Part shown: one piece after another, positions 27,858-37,104 of the stretch | How the letters are laid out: each line of letters begins with the position of its first letter | Numbering within the stretch: the first letter of the stretch is position 1 | From: Hyphomicrobiales bacterium | GTDB taxonomy: Bacteria; Pseudomonadota; Alphaproteobacteria; Rhizobiales; JACESI01 | NCBI GenBank assembly: GCA_039989895.1 | Contig: JBDXGY010000002.1 | Coordinates: 268,501-332,500, forward strand | DNA length: 64,000 bases | Direction of reading: 5' to 3' | Program-made: the position numbers and the translations under genes | Notes under the pieces: generated by a model | What the model was told of the DNA's origin: nothing | The model's database searches: none | What the model saw: only the letters and a program-made list of their open reading frames with translations

Positions 27858-29294
27858 TTATATAGCAGCCATTCCGTCAGCGCCGACAAAGGCAACACGC
27901 AGCATGTTTGTTGCTCCTGGTGTGCCAAGCGGAACACCGGCTGAAATAATCACGCGTTGCCCAACTCGCGCAAGACCCTCACTGAGAGCAACGCTGCAAG
28001 CTTTGTCAACCATGTCATCGAGATTTTGTGCTTCTTCGCTGATCACACAGTGCAAGCCCCATACAAGGGCGAGACGACGGGCGGTTTCTGGAATGGGTGA
28101 TAACGCAATGATAGGCGTTGATGGGCGTTCACGAGAGGCGCGCAGACCGGTGGAGCCAGATGAGGTGAAACAACAAATAGCCGCAAGATTAAGGGTATTT
28201 GCAATTTGGCGGGCTGCTGCTGAAATGGCATCAGCACCCGTTGCTTCTGGCTCGGCGCGTTGGGCATGAACGGTGGTTTCGTAATTAGCATCTTTCTCGA
28301 CTTGCTTAGCAACGCGGTCCATAGTTTGCACTGCCTCTACAGGAAAATCACCCATAGCGGATTCAGCCGAAAGCATGACAGCGTCAGCACCTTCAAAGAC
28401 AGCTGTTGCAACGTCGGAAATTTCAGCGCGTGTTGGTACGGGTGCTGTAATCATGGATTCAAGCATTTGCGTTGCGACAACAACAGGTTTGCCGGCTCGT
28501 CGCGCTGCGCGAACCATACGTTTTTGAATGCCGGGCACCGACTCGAGAGGCATTTCAACGCCAAGGTCACCACGTGCTACCATGATGGCGTCTGATAATT
28601 CGATAATTTCGGTAAGGCGTTTAACGGCCTGTGGTTTTTCAACCTTGGTCATTATACCCACGCGACCACGCGCTATTTTGCGGGCTTCAGCGATATCTTC
28701 AGGGCGCTGTACAAAGGAAAGCGCAATCCAGTCCACTTTCGCAGCAAGGGCAGCATTGAGGTCGTTCAAGTCTTTTTCGGTCAAAGCACCAACGGGCAGT
28801 TCGGTGTCTGGCAATGAGATACCTTTTCTGCTTGATAAGGCGATGCCAACTTCGACTTTCGTGACAATTCGTTTGCCGTCATTACTCAAACAGCGTAGCC
28901 GCACCTTACCGTCATCAAGCAAGAGTGCATGGCCTTCTTCTACGGCTGCAAAAATTTCTTGATGCGGTAGATAAACGCGTGATTTATCGCCTGGAGTATC
29001 AGTGCTATCGAGAACGAATTCATCTCCGACCTTCAGCTTAATTTTCTCATCCGCAAATTTTGCAAGGCGCAACTTGGGGCCTTGCAAGTCAGCAAGTATA
29101 CCGATGGGGCGCTTGCACTGCGTTTCGACAGTTCTGATTTTGGCGACAAGTTCATTGAGCATGTCATGGCTGGAATGGCTCATATTGATACGAAATGTAT
29201 CAACACCGGCATCAAACAATTCACGGAGTCTTTCCGATGAAGAAGACGCGGGTCCAAGTGTTGCTATAATCTTGACCTTGCGTTCACGTCTCAT
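27858..29294 (-). CDS. pyk: Pyruvate kinase
   Basis: Catalyses phosphoenolpyruvate plus ADP to pyruvate plus ATP. The 478-residue length is normal. Motifs include KIIATLGPASSSSERL at the N-terminus, ADLQGPKLR, the active-site region SFVQRPEDIAEARK and MTKVEKPQAVKRL, VARGDLGVEMP, and AVMLSAESAMGDFPVEAV. It lies directly after the DUF1036 gene with one base between stop and start, so the two are cotranscribed; GGGAA precedes its ATG. Confidence 0.97.
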   Translation of the reverse strand: MRRERKVKIIATLGPASSSSERLRELFDAGVDTFRINMSHSSHDMLNELVAKIRTVETQCKRPIGILADLQGPKLRLAKFADEKIKLKVGDEFVLDSTDTPGDKSRVYLPHQEIFAAVEEGHALLLDDGKVRLRCLSNDGKRIVTKVEVGIALSSRKGISLPDTELPVGALTEKDLNDLNAALAAKVDWIALSFVQRPEDIAEARKIARGRVGIMTKVEKPQAVKRLTEIIELSDAIMVARGDLGVEMPLESVPGIQKRMVRAARRAGKPVVVATQMLESMITAPVPTRAEISDVATAVFEGADAVMLSAESAMGDFPVEAVQTMDRVAKQVEKDANYETTVHAQRAEPEATGADAISAAARQIANTLNLAAICCFTSSGSTGLRASRERPSTPIIALSPIPETARRLALVWGLHCVISEEAQNLDDMVDKACSVALSEGLARVGQRVIISAGVPLGTPGATNMLRVAFVGADGMAAI

Positions 29295-29295
29295 T

Positions 29296-29766
29296 TTATT
29301 TCCCGTCTTTGTCTGGGTCAGTCAACTGGATTGTCCAGATTTCCTGCTTGCCTGTATCGACTTCAAAAAAGCCTGTTTGTTCATAACCACGTGGGATGCA
29401 TTCTTTGATCCCATCAATAGTAAATTCTTTTTTGTGTGTGCAAAGCTTTGCTTCGCCGCCCCATTCTCCACCGTTGGTTATGTCTAAGGCATAGACATAA
29501 TAAAAGCGGGAGCGCAGTGGGCCTGCTAACAACACTTTGCATGAATTGGCGCCTACACCTGGTGTGAAATTCCACCAGCCTTCGGTTCGCCATCCTTCTT
29601 CGCCTTTGTAGCCAATAGCTACACTAATCTTACTATCTGTCTTATTGCAAAGCCTCAAGTCGGCTCTAGCTTCGTCGAATGAAAAAGCTGTCATGCCGAG
29701 TGCAGCTGCAATCACCATTGTGGTGTATTGGCAGAAAGATAAGAAAGTGCAAGTTATTTTTTTCAT
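29296..29766 (-). CDS. DUF1036 family secreted protein
   Basis: A 156-residue protein with a signal peptide (about residues 1-36, ending ARA) and the DUF1036 pattern: LRLCNKTDSKISVAIGYK, GWRTEGWW, and paired cysteines (CKVLL, CTHKKEF, CIPRGYE) likely to form periplasmic disulphides. The function of DUF1036 is unknown. It is the first gene of a two-gene unit with pyk, an arrangement I recall from several Rhizobiales. Confidence 0.9.
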   Translation of the reverse strand: MKKITCTFLSFCQYTTMVIAAALGMTAFSFDEARADLRLCNKTDSKISVAIGYKGEEGWRTEGWWNFTPGVGANSCKVLLAGPLRSRFYYVYALDITNGGEWGGEAKLCTHKKEFTIDGIKECIPRGYEQTGFFEVDTGKQEIWTIQLTDPDKDGK

Positions 29767-30063
29767 GAGCCGAAAGAATTGTTTTCGATACTGTTGGGAT
29801 TCTAATGCTTTGATGCCGCCGCCTTGTCAACGTTGATGAGGCCATACCCGCCATTTGTTCCACTTTAACATAAGTGATGCACCATAGTAACTAGTTATAG
29901 CCAAGCACCCTCTCTGATAGGGAGCAGCTATTATAATTATGGAATGTCATTGGATATTTTCCAATTTTGCCCTTTCAGAATAGGGGCTGTTCTTGCTAAG
30001 GTTACACCTTAAACAAGATGGCTAAAGTTGAGATGAGACCAAACTAGAGAACAGGTGCAACTT

Positions 30064-30369
30064 ATGAGTAATATTGATGATAAAACCCGCACTGAACTTG
30101 AGGCTGCCGCGTTCAGGCGTTTGCGGGATCATTTGCAAGAACGCACTGATGTACAAAATATTGATATGATGAACTTGAGCGGGTTTTGCCGCAACTGTTT
30201 GTCTCGTTGGTATGGTGAGGCGGCGGAGAGCGTTGGTATTACTCTTTCTAAGGATGAGGCTCGCGAAATCGTTTACGGTATGCCCTACAGTCAATGGCGT
30301 GATAAATATCAGACCGAAGCAAGTGACGAGCAAAAAGCGGCATTTAGCAAGAATCCTCCACAGCATTAA
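30064..30369 (+). CDS. DUF1244 family protein
   Basis: A 101-residue, probably cytosolic protein of the widespread DUF1244 family. The signature is LSGFCRNCLSRWYGEAAE, with two cysteines in CxxC, followed by MPYSQWRDKYQTEAS. ATG at 30064 has AGGTG about 9 bp upstream; an in-frame start three codons earlier is less likely. Function is unknown; the CxxC may bind metal, but I see no second pair. The 297 bp upstream hold no supported gene, only a small CCCTC/GAGGG hairpin near 29910. Confidence 0.88.
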   Translation: MSNIDDKTRTELEAAAFRRLRDHLQERTDVQNIDMMNLSGFCRNCLSRWYGEAAESVGITLSKDEAREIVYGMPYSQWRDKYQTEASDEQKAAFSKNPPQH

Positions 30370-30453
30370 GGGTGTGTGGTGAATAGCTGCTTGACCCGCA
30401 ATCTGTCTTCTGGCACCTCACATGCTTATTGGTGTTTTGTGATGAGGTGAGTG

Positions 30454-30720
30454 ATGTCAGATATTGGCGGTGTTGCGGGCGATCAACTACGAACGATTGT
30501 TGAGCGCGTTGAGCGGCTTGAAGAAGAAAAGAAGACGATTGCCGAGGACATTAAGGAAGTCTATGCCGAGGCGAAAGCCAATGGCTTTGATACCAAGATA
30601 CTACGCAAAGTTGTCAGCTTGCGAAAAGTTGAAGCAGCCGAGCGTCAGGAACAAGAAGCAATACTTGATCTCTATATGGCAGCTCTCGGTATGGTTCCAT
30701 CCTCAATGGATGACGAATAG
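30454..30720 (+). CDS. gapR: GapR-like nucleoid-associated protein (DUF2312)
   Basis: An 88-residue, mostly helical protein matching DUF2312, the family of Caulobacter GapR, which tracks overtwisted AT-rich DNA ahead of replication and transcription. The pattern [40 protein letters not shown] and RKVVSLRK is characteristic. ATG at 30454 follows GAGGTG at the right distance; GTG at 30451 is less likely. It is essential or important for chromosome replication in several alphaproteobacteria. Confidence 0.92.
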   Translation: MSDIGGVAGDQLRTIVERVERLEEEKKTIAEDIKEVYAEAKANGFDTKILRKVVSLRKVEAAERQEQEAILDLYMAALGMVPSSMDDE

Positions 30721-30836
30721 CCGAGCTATTAAGCTCCATAAAATAGAAAATAATTTTCAGTCAAAATTTTGAGCTAAACCTAAGGGAAAAGCGCAGGGCT
30801 TAATATATGCCCAAGCGCATTTGGCTTGATTTTATA

Positions 30837-32972
30837 CTAGCGAGATAACCAGCCAAGGCGTACTTTTGATGCGCGTTCAAAATCCAATGTAGGTGTGATT
30901 GTGATTGCATCACCCGTGAAGCCGTTTGTCTCTACTCTTATATTTGCTGTTGAGAATGAACCGGCGAAGGCACGGATAGGCTGTACAAAGAGACTTGGCA
31001 TATGGTTCGGTTTTGGTAGCTCCAAATTTCCGACCGTCACATCAAACATAGATGCGTCTGTTAGCAATGTCCTGACAACTTGTTTGCGTTCTCCATCAAA
31101 TGCAAAAGCTCCTGTTGCATTAGTGAGTGAGCGGGCTTTTTGTTTTGGTTTGGATGCGGATTTGTTTGTAACCGCTTGTTTTTGCAATTGAGGCGTTTTT
31201 CTGATTGCTGCATCAGCGAGGGCTGATGATACGATTGGCGGCGTATTAGGCTCAATAGAGGCAACTTCAACCGGTTGATTATTTGTTGTCACGTCGTCAC
31301 TTTTCAAAAAGCCAAGCGACTTGCGTAATGCTAGTTTGCGTTCATTCGACTTGATGCCAATATCGTCCAAAGAAAATGTTGATTTTTCTTCCTGTATTTC
31401 CAATGCTGCGAAGCGCTCAGATGCTGTTAGATCTTTGATGACCTTTGTTGGGACCTGATTCACGTCTGAATTTTTTGCTTGAACTTGACCAAAGCGACTA
31501 TTGAATTCTCTTGCATCAAGTTGTGGCAGATTATCTTCTGGCGTCGTTTCATTAGCGTAGGCCAGCGTTGTGTTCGACCTTGATGTCGGGGCTGATTCAA
31601 CTGGGTTTGTAAGTTTATCGTTCAATACCAAGCGTGTTGGATCAGGCGTATTTGCAAGGCGATTTTTGACGACTTGTGGGGTTGGAACATCAAAATCTTT
31701 GCGTGTAAGAGCTGCGGTTTTTGTTGTGTCAATCGCGCGGGGGCGAGGTAAGCTTTCCGGAGGGATATTTGCTTTTGCTACGATAACTTGTGGTTGATCT
31801 GCGACCGGCACGTCCTGTGTGCTTGCTGGGCGAACGATAGGCGATGGCGCTTCGGCAATAACAATTGATTGCGCTGGTGCAAATTGTTCGCGTAGTTCAC
31901 TTGGTACAGCGCGGGGCGCTGGTATTTGTGCAACCACCACAGGATCAGGCACCACAGGATCAGGTCGGCCAATACGCGATGGTATTGGTGTCGTATCCGG
32001 TTGGGCGGGTTTATTGGATATAATTGTCGGTGTTATAGCTGACGCTTTGCTTGCTGCGGCAACGGCTGGTCTGGTTTTGGTAACAGTTGGCTTTGCAACT
32101 GATGAAGCGATAACTTTTGGCTTTTTAGGCTTTTTATTACCATTAAATAGTCCAGCCAAAAGGCCGCCATTTTTCTTTTGTTTCTTTTCATTAGACGCAA
32201 TACGTGTGCGTTTGGATTTTGAAAGCGGCTGAATAACTTTTGTTTGACGCTTTTTATAGTCATTCAGTGCTGCAGCATATCCTTTGGCGTGGCGACCTCT
32301 TGTGTCCTTATGGAGCGTTTTGCCGTCTGGGAAGAGCCTTGCCACTTGTTTAGGTGTCATGCGCGGCCAATGACGTACGTTGCCAGTATCCATGTGAACG
32401 AAAGGTGTTTTGGAACCTGGATAATATCCAACACCGCCGACCTGCATTTTTAAACCAATTTCACGCAGTCTTTTAACAGGGACGCCGGGAATATAGAAAT
32501 CCATTGCGCGTCCAGCCGTATGTTGGCTGGTTTTAGCAACACCGCGCGAGCGACGGCGAAGTTTATCATTAGTTTTCTTTGAGCGAAATCCAGAGACGAC
32601 ACGGATGGCCTTTGTTGCACCTGCTTCCTGATAAATAGACCAGACTAGGTCAAAAAGGCGAGGGTCCATTTTGGTCGCTTCATTGCGACGCCAGTCACGA
32701 ACGATCCACTGTAGTGCTTTGATGCCTGCAGGGTCGTATTTTCCGTTGCGGCGGAATGTAATTTTCTTTTCTTCACCTGTATGGGTGAAATGTAGCCACA
32801 AGGTGCGGTCACCTCTGCCAGCATGAGCTTCGGTTGGTCCTGATTGTGGAAAAGGCGCAATGATGAAAGCAGCACTAATCACGGAAACAAGTGCTACGTG
32901 AGCTGCTTTCCGTATTGCTTTGCCACAAAAATGAAATGGATTCATAGAAAAACGGCTCATGAATGATATCAT
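30837..32972 (-). CDS. DUF882 (M15-like) cell-wall protein with long disordered tail
   Basis: About 710 residues. A leader is followed by a compact N-terminal domain (roughly 60-220) of the DUF882/YcbK type, related to M15 zinc D,D-peptidases: VVSGFRSKKTN, SQHTAGRAMDFYIPG (zinc His and Asp) and FVHMDTGNVRHWPRM. The remaining ~480 residues are Pro/Ala/Lys/Thr-rich and look disordered, ending in a short folded-looking segment. Wall remodelling or binding is inferred. No start has a good ribosome site; GTG at 33014, ATG at 32972 and ATG at 32945 are all possible, the last giving the most compact signal peptide. The tail is much longer than the roughly 200-residue stand-alone family. Confidence 0.82.
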   Translation of the reverse strand: MISFMSRFSMNPFHFCGKAIRKAAHVALVSVISAAFIIAPFPQSGPTEAHAGRGDRTLWLHFTHTGEEKKITFRRNGKYDPAGIKALQWIVRDWRRNEATKMDPRLFDLVWSIYQEAGATKAIRVVSGFRSKKTNDKLRRRSRGVAKTSQHTAGRAMDFYIPGVPVKRLREIGLKMQVGGVGYYPGSKTPFVHMDTGNVRHWPRMTPKQVARLFPDGKTLHKDTRGRHAKGYAAALNDYKKRQTKVIQPLSKSKRTRIASNEKKQKKNGGLLAGLFNGNKKPKKPKVIASSVAKPTVTKTRPAVAAASKASAITPTIISNKPAQPDTTPIPSRIGRPDPVVPDPVVVAQIPAPRAVPSELREQFAPAQSIVIAEAPSPIVRPASTQDVPVADQPQVIVAKANIPPESLPRPRAIDTTKTAALTRKDFDVPTPQVVKNRLANTPDPTRLVLNDKLTNPVESAPTSRSNTTLAYANETTPEDNLPQLDAREFNSRFGQVQAKNSDVNQVPTKVIKDLTASERFAALEIQEEKSTFSLDDIGIKSNERKLALRKSLGFLKSDDVTTNNQPVEVASIEPNTPPIVSSALADAAIRKTPQLQKQAVTNKSASKPKQKARSLTNATGAFAFDGERKQVVRTLLTDASMFDVTVGNLELPKPNHMPSLFVQPIRAFAGSFSTANIRVETNGFTGDAITITPTLDFERASKVRLGWLSR

Positions 32973-33211
32973 ATTATTTTTCAACGCGTTATCCCGACAC
33001 CTAATACTAAGCACATAACAAAATGACTGACTATTTCAGTATCGCTATTTAGCCTTAATATTATCCTACCAAAAAAGACATCTTATTTCCAGTCTTTATG
33101 TGGAGGAACTGTGTATGTAATAAGGCGAGAATATAGATTTCAAGCAACTAGGTTTACACAAAGTTAATGTAGCCCATGGGTTGCTTTACCTAATAGGAGT
33201 TTTGGGCGCGT

Positions 33212-35125
33212 TTAAATGAGCCCTAAAGCACGTTTTAGGCGCGTGTTATGACCGTAAACATCCGATTTGTATGAGATATCACCACCAGCATCGGAAACAG
33301 CAGTGAAATAAGTGATGTGGACTGGAATACGCTCATCTTTTTTGAGCTTTATCCATTTTTCTTTGCCGCCAACCATTTTTTTCAAAGACCCGTTTTTCCA
33401 TCCTTTGGATTGTTTCAAGAGCACGTCGCCAAACTCGAATGGGTTGTGAATTCGCACGCAACCATGGCTGAAAGCACGACTTGCCCGCTGAAACAGACTT
33501 TTTGATGGGGTGTCATGAAAGTAGATTGCGTAGTCATTTGGGAATAGAAATTTGACGTTACCTAGCGCATTGCGGCCACCGGGGCGCTGGCGAATGCGGA
33601 GACGTTTGAAACTGTTTTCATTCCAATTCACAGATGTTGGATTGATGACGCGCCCGCCAGACAAGATTTCATAATTTCTGCTGCGCACATAGCCAGGGTT
33701 AGCGCGGATATTTGGCAGAAGTTCTTTTGAGGCAATGGAATAGGGTACATTCCAATAGGGGTTAACGACGACAAACTCCATCTCATCAGAAAAAATTGGC
33801 GTCTTGTGTTTGGTTTTGCCAACAACGGTACGGGTGCGATGAATTTTCTCACCGTTTTTCATGATGGTTACATTGTAAGAGGGCACATTTGCCACAACAT
33901 GTAGCTCACCAAGATCGCGCGGCATCCAGCGCCAGCGCTCCATATTGGCTATAATATCAGGGATACGGTTAAGTTGTGCACCGTTCATGGCACGCAGTGT
34001 TTTAGGGCCCGTGATACCGTCTGCAATTAGATTATTTTCTGTCTGAAAGGCTTTGACGGCTCTTTTGACTGTTGCGTCAAAATGTTCAGACTCTTCATCG
34101 GCAAGAACCGGAATATTCAGTCTCTCACGCAGGGCTTTGACGCGCTCGCCACGGAAACCTTCATACATTGGTTCACCTGAAGGAACGATGACATTATCGC
34201 TCACTTCATTTAGTGAGCTCAGTTTAATCAGTTCTTGTCGTAGCGCTTTATAGCCATCATGGGTTGGGTTATAGCTTGCGATTGCAGTCACTTTGTCTGT
34301 GCTGGTCGCTAATTTTAACATAACCGCACTTGGATCAGGGTAAACAGGACGCAGCTTGAAATCGCGGCTAAGAGAACTCGGCACGACCCGACCCGCTTGC
34401 GCATCACGGGCGTAATGCAGGAGAGCTTTGCTCAAAGAAATTTCAAAAGAAGCTAAAGTGGCAGCATCTTTTGTGTCGAGGGGCGTTTCAACAGCATAAT
34501 CACGAGAGTCCAGACCGTCTTCACCAGCTTTAGAAAGGTGTTGCATCAAGGACTTTGCTTGTGGAGTTAGCGCGCCTTCATTAATCCATAGCGGCTCAAA
34601 GCTGTGGTCAGTGTAATATCCATTGACTGCTGCGATATCTTTGCGCTCAAGTTTGATTTTTGATGTTATTTTTTGGCCGACAGCTTCTTCAATCGCTTTA
34701 GATAGTTCCAGATTTGAAACTGGTGTTTTGACAATAGGCGCTTCTGCTAGTTCATTGGTTGCTGGAGCGTCCAACCCTGCAGGAGCTTCTTGCGCTGTTT
34801 GAGGCTCTTTCTGTGGGCCATACACAAATGGATTATTAGGTTTTTGTTGGTTCTCGGCAAGGGATGAATCAGGTTCTTCATCACGGTTTATAGAATGATC
34901 TTGCGTTTTTGGGGCTGGCCGTTTTGGTCCAAAAACTTTGGTTACTGAAGGCAGCGGGGTTGCCAGAGATGCGGTTGTGATCTGATCTGTTTCAGAGGTT
35001 TGTGCCTGAATCTGAGTTTTGATTGTGCCATTTTTGTCAGCAAATTGAATTTCATTTGCTATGCCAAGCGTTGACCAAGCAAGCGCTACTGCAGTGCTGA
35101 GGATGAATTTAGAGCGCGAATTCAT
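33212..35125 (-). CDS. L,D-transpeptidase, YcbB-like
   Basis: A 637-residue periplasmic enzyme expected to form 3-3 peptidoglycan crosslinks. Signal peptide (about residues 1-23), a Pro/Gln-rich linker, an N-terminal scaffold domain typical of YcbB, a peptidoglycan-binding domain (RGERVKALRERL...GPKTLRAMNG, about 325-385), and the YkuD catalytic domain with the active-site motif SHGCVRIHNPFEF. An AGGT lies before the ATG. It lies about 240 bp before the DUF882 gene on the same strand, so coupled expression is possible. The 197 bp after it contain no gene. Confidence 0.94.
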   Translation of the reverse strand: MNSRSKFILSTAVALAWSTLGIANEIQFADKNGTIKTQIQAQTSETDQITTASLATPLPSVTKVFGPKRPAPKTQDHSINRDEEPDSSLAENQQKPNNPFVYGPQKEPQTAQEAPAGLDAPATNELAEAPIVKTPVSNLELSKAIEEAVGQKITSKIKLERKDIAAVNGYYTDHSFEPLWINEGALTPQAKSLMQHLSKAGEDGLDSRDYAVETPLDTKDAATLASFEISLSKALLHYARDAQAGRVVPSSLSRDFKLRPVYPDPSAVMLKLATSTDKVTAIASYNPTHDGYKALRQELIKLSSLNEVSDNVIVPSGEPMYEGFRGERVKALRERLNIPVLADEESEHFDATVKRAVKAFQTENNLIADGITGPKTLRAMNGAQLNRIPDIIANMERWRWMPRDLGELHVVANVPSYNVTIMKNGEKIHRTRTVVGKTKHKTPIFSDEMEFVVVNPYWNVPYSIASKELLPNIRANPGYVRSRNYEILSGGRVINPTSVNWNENSFKRLRIRQRPGGRNALGNVKFLFPNDYAIYFHDTPSKSLFQRASRAFSHGCVRIHNPFEFGDVLLKQSKGWKNGSLKKMVGGKEKWIKLKKDERIPVHITYFTAVSDAGGDISYKSDVYGHNTRLKRALGLI

Positions 35126-35347
35126 AATTTTTACCTGTAAAATTATTTGGCATTGTTAAGCCAGATTTTTAAGAATACTGCAAGATATTAGCTTATGCTG
35201 TGAGGTTGATAATCTTGATGTGTTGCGATTATGTTTCATGGTTTACCGCGAAAACGTAAATTCATGGTGTTTAAATTTGGCTTTGTCTGTATTCTGACGC
35301 AGTTGTTACAATTACTCTTATTGCTTGTGATAATAACGCATTGCGGC

Positions 35348-36859
35348 CTATGCCGCATTTTCGTCGTTCTCACCAATATTATATTCTCGCATCTTGCGAT
35401 AAAGCGTAGAGCGACCAATACCGAGGCGGCGGGCAATTTCTGACATTTGACCATTGTAATGGTTATAAGCGGTCTTGATGATATCAGCTTCAAGCTCTTC
35501 TAGAGTGCGAATATTATCTGTTCGATCCATCAGCAGCATGGCTTCATCGAGCTCAGTTTCACTTGGAACATGCTGCCCTTCGTTTGCTCCGATAATATTG
35601 GGATCATCGGAGCTGAATTCAGGCCACATATTCTGGGTAGGGGAATAAGTTGGCATTGGGGTTTTGCTATAGCCAAGCTCACTCATAGCTGAAGTGATTT
35701 GTGGAAATTCAGCGGGCGTTAATTCAGTGCCATCGCAAAGTACAACTGCGCGGAAAACGGCATTTTCCAGCTGTCGGATGTTGCCGGGCCAGTTGAATGC
35801 ACCTAGCATATCAAGCGCGTGTTTCGTGATGCCTTTTATGTGACGTCTGCCTTCTTCTGCGGCAAAGCGCGCGGTGAAATGGAAGGCGAGTTGTGGAACA
35901 TCTTCTCGGTGATCTCGCAGCGCCGGTATTGTGATGGGAAAAACATTCAGTCGATAATAGAGGTCTTCTCTAAATGTGCCTTCTTTCACCATATCAATCA
36001 GGCTGCGGTTGGTAGCTGATATGATGCGAATATCTACCTTCACAGGTTTGCGGCCGCCAACGGGATCAACTTCACCTTCTTGAACAGCGCGTAGAAGTTT
36101 TACCTGCACATCGAGAGGTAATTCGCCTATCTCATCGAGAAATAATGTGCCGCCATCGGCTTCTTGAAACTTACCGATTTGTTTCTCGGTTGCACCTGTA
36201 AAAGCTCCTTTTTCATGGCCGAACAAAATAGATTCAACCAAATTTTCAGGAATCGCCCCACAATTGACCGTGATAAAGGGTTTGGCTCGGCGGTTCGATG
36301 TGCCTTGGATCGCGCGTGCGATCATCTCCTTGCCAACACCTGATTCACCTTCAAGCAAGATGGGAATTGTGGAATGGGCAGCGCGTTCGCCAAGGTCAAT
36401 TACCTTTTGCATGCGCGGGCTGCTGGTGATGACATCTTTGAATGTCAACTCGCCTGAAACAGATCTTTTGACACGCTGTAATTCGTTTTCAAGGGTATTT
36501 CGGGTGAGGGCGTTTTGTATGGAGACGTGAAGGCGCTCTGGAGAGACAGGTTTGACTGCAAAGTCATAGGCGCCTGCGCGCATAGCGCTGACCACTGTGT
36601 CAATACCACCTTGGCTGGTTTGCACTATAACCGGTAGATTTGATTTAGCTTTGCGAAGACGCTCGAGAACGGCCATGCCATCAAGGTCTGGCATCACGAG
36701 ATCGAGTATGATTAGGGAAAAATCTTGCTCATCTAAAAGATCAAGCGCTTCTTGGCCACCTTCAGCGCTCACTGATTGATAGCCAAATTTTTCGATTGCA
36801 GCTTCGAGAAGACGACGTTGTACAGGATCATCATCGACAATCAGAATGTTAATCTTCAT
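35348..36859 (-). CDS. Sigma-54-dependent response regulator (NtrC family)
   Basis: A 503-residue activator: receiver domain (residues 1-120, with IVDDD and phospho-Asp in ILDLVMPDLDG), AAA+ sigma-54 interaction domain (about 145-370) with Walker A GESGVGKE, GAFTGA loop, Walker B FLDEIGEL and the arginine finger region, then a Fis-type helix-turn-helix at the C-terminus (MSEIARRLGIGRSTLYRKM). It should activate sigma-54 promoters when phosphorylated by an unlinked kinase, since no histidine kinase is adjacent. Between the AAA+ domain and the helix-turn-helix is a variable linker. The regulon is unknown. Confidence 0.93.
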   Translation of the reverse strand: MKINILIVDDDPVQRRLLEAAIEKFGYQSVSAEGGQEALDLLDEQDFSLIILDLVMPDLDGMAVLERLRKAKSNLPVIVQTSQGGIDTVVSAMRAGAYDFAVKPVSPERLHVSIQNALTRNTLENELQRVKRSVSGELTFKDVITSSPRMQKVIDLGERAAHSTIPILLEGESGVGKEMIARAIQGTSNRRAKPFITVNCGAIPENLVESILFGHEKGAFTGATEKQIGKFQEADGGTLFLDEIGELPLDVQVKLLRAVQEGEVDPVGGRKPVKVDIRIISATNRSLIDMVKEGTFREDLYYRLNVFPITIPALRDHREDVPQLAFHFTARFAAEEGRRHIKGITKHALDMLGAFNWPGNIRQLENAVFRAVVLCDGTELTPAEFPQITSAMSELGYSKTPMPTYSPTQNMWPEFSSDDPNIIGANEGQHVPSETELDEAMLLMDRTDNIRTLEELEADIIKTAYNHYNGQMSEIARRLGIGRSTLYRKMREYNIGENDENAA

Positions 36860-37104
36860 TGTTGCGGAACACCTTTGCTACCACTTAGCCGCATGCAGCG
36901 GCACTCTACTACGCGATGAAAACCGCACTCGAATCGTCTATTCAGAGTGCAGGTAAGAGGTAAAGGGATTGTTAACTAAGGCGCATCATTTCGACACACA
37001 ATGGTGATCTGCACATGATAATCAAGATGATTGCCAGATTGCCCAATGCCGCCTATCTATTAAGGGTGGAATGATCGAATCTTATCTATTGACCGGAGAT
37101 GTAT

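Noticed and set aside
28528..28962. 144-codon plus-strand frame inside pyk
   Set aside because: Antisense shadow; the pyruvate kinase on the other strand is unmistakable.
31819..32232. 137-codon plus-strand frame, Gly/Ala/Thr-rich
   Set aside because: Antisense shadow of the low-complexity tail of the DUF882 gene.
35342..35357. TGCGGC/GCCGCA hairpin at the end of the sigma-54 regulator gene
   Set aside because: It overlaps the last codons and has no T-run, so terminator function is not supported.
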